The position numbers and the translations under genes were made by a program. From DASYLJ01 sp964432595 (lineage in GTDB: Bacteria; Desulfobacterota; Binatia; DP-6), in the NCBI GenBank assembly GCA_964432595.1, contig CAYSOF010000008.1:186001-250000 (forward strand): a stretch of 64,000 nucleotides of DNA, given 5' to 3'. Shown here in pieces: positions 63,288 to 64,000 of the stretch; positions within the stretch are counted from its first letter, which is position 1; each line of letters begins with the position of its first letter. The notes beneath the pieces are model-generated. The model was not told the DNA's origin, searched no databases, and was given only the letters and a program-made list of their open reading frames with translations.

Positions 63288-63781
63288 CGACGAATGCGAC
63301 CGGCGGCGTCCGCGACGACCCCGGCGACGGCTCCCCAGACGAGATGCGCGGCGATCATCAGCCCGACGCGCCGCGCCGGCTCGCGCGTCGCCGGCGGAAA
63401 CAGCCCTGTGGCGGGCAGCCATCCGAGGTAGCTGACGGTCCAGACGACCAGGCCGTAGGCGGCGCCGTCGGCCGCGGGTCCGAGCCGGGGACGGTCGGTC
63501 ACGAGCCCGTAGAGGCCGCCGGTCGCCGCGCCGTAGCCGAAGTGCGACAACCAGGTGAGCGCCGTCTCGGGTTCGTCCGGCAGCCGGCTGCCGAGCGCCA
63601 GCCGCTCGACGTTCTCGGTGATCTCGCGCGGCGGCAGCGGGTACTGCTCCCGGCGCGGCAGCGCTCGATGCATCGCCTCCATCGCGACGGTCATCGGCAC
63701 GGTCGCCGCGAGCCCGCCGACGATGCCGGCGGCGACGCGTTCGATCGCCGGCTGCGCATCGGTGGGTCGTCGTTTCGCCAT
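63284..63781 (-). CDS. Membrane protein of DUF1440/DUF6789-like type
   Basis: A 165-residue membrane protein. ERVAAGIVGGLAATVPMTVA opens the first helix, then EAMHRALPRREQYPLPPREI, and three more helices follow with SHFGYGAATGGLYGLV, AAYGLVVWTVSYLGWLPA and MIAAHLVWGAVAGVVAD. The residues between helices 1 and 2 and the H-GYG-A motif fit the DUF1440/YagU-like family. ATG 63781 chosen as the first Met with a normal start; a longer frame reaches 63877 or beyond. Function unknown. Confidence 0.7.
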   Translation of the reverse strand: MAKRRPTDAQPAIERVAAGIVGGLAATVPMTVAMEAMHRALPRREQYPLPPREITENVERLALGSRLPDEPETALTWLSHFGYGAATGGLYGLVTDRPRLGPAADGAAYGLVVWTVSYLGWLPATGLFPPATREPARRVGLMIAAHLVWGAVAGVVADAAGRIRR

Positions 63782-64000
63782 GCGGACGTCCAGCAGGTTC
63801 CATGCCTGGCGAATCGCCCGCCGGTGCGACGGCGGATGGTCGCGATTGTAGAATCGCGATTGGCGGCGCGACGTCATCCGCGTTAGGACGGCCGTGTGGG
63901 GGTGACCGACTTCGCGCGGCCGCTTGGCCCCGAACGCCCGGGCCAGCAGGGGCTCGGGCCGCACCAGGAGGAGAGCGGCAACCGCGCCATCCTGGCACTG
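63782..64000. other. Window end, no gene assigned
   Basis: 219 bases upstream of the membrane protein. AATCGCGATT (63852-63861) is a 10-bp palindrome and on the minus strand TACAAT (63845-63850) is a good -10, without a clear -35. The frames here extend the membrane-protein frame with Arg-rich residues that look non-coding. Confidence 0.35.

Overview
The window is about 70% GC, densely coded on both strands, and has no rRNA, tRNA, CRISPR or phage genes that I can see. It looks like a chromosomal segment of an uncultured Gram-negative bacterium: there are lipoproteins, a periplasmic DsbA-like protein, a DUF1329 outer-membrane-type protein and LpoB/CsgG-like lipoproteins. The many SDRs, a Baeyer-Villiger monooxygenase, a CoA transferase, and secreted proteins with Thr/Ser linkers joined to a recurring 'KGYKY' domain resemble deltaproteobacterial or Binatota-type genomes. 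That placement is a guess from style, not from a marker gene tree.

Layout. 1-6.1 kb: the end of a VOC protein, a frameshifted membrane sulfatase, then quinone oxidoreductase, enoyl-CoA hydratase, and a BVMO-SDR pair, which together suggest oxidation of ketones or terpenoid/aromatic compounds. 6.4-10.2 kb: a giant secreted RCC1-repeat protein. 10.2-12.4 kb: GH1 glucosidase and SDR. 12.4-14.5 kb: tiny coupled genes and a duplicated membrane-protein gene, one copy with a premature stop. 14.6-24.3 kb: secreted linker proteins, pssA, a hybrid histidine kinase, coupled zinc ribbons and two paralogous extracellular lipase-like proteins. 24.5-33.2 kb: glycyl-tRNA synthetase, DUF2235 hydrolase, GH116-like glucosidase, and a glycosyltransferase-TPR pair. 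33.3-44.1 kb: DsbA-like protein, SDRs, flavin reductase, DUF1329, MAPEG, a 180-bp MITE-like element, lipoproteins, a putative zinc peptidase, a FabI/FabL-like reductase and a CoA transferase operon.

44.1-51.8 kb: multicopper oxidase, then a four-gene, start/stop-overlapping operon (LuxE-like, LuxC-like, class III aminotransferase, LCMT-like methyltransferase). I read this as a possible acid-to-aldehyde-to-amine-to-methylated product pathway. An ECF sigma factor follows, divergent from a diheme cytochrome across a perfect 26-bp palindrome. 51.9-57.4 kb: sterol-desaturase-like hydroxylase, pyrE, prfB with its programmed frameshift, an XRE regulator, and modABC. 57.6-64 kb: a secreted beta-helix protein, a 24-residue membrane peptide, a DUF3089 hydrolase, GH31 glucosidase and a small membrane protein.

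A signal running through the window: at least 18 genes on both strands have a TTGnnn-(17/18)-TAnnnn promoter whose -10 ends only 6-9 bases before the start codon, with no Shine-Dalgarno sequence. These transcripts should be leaderless or nearly so. Genes inside operons instead carry Shine-Dalgarno sequences or ATGA/GTGA overlaps. I used this pattern to choose several start codons.
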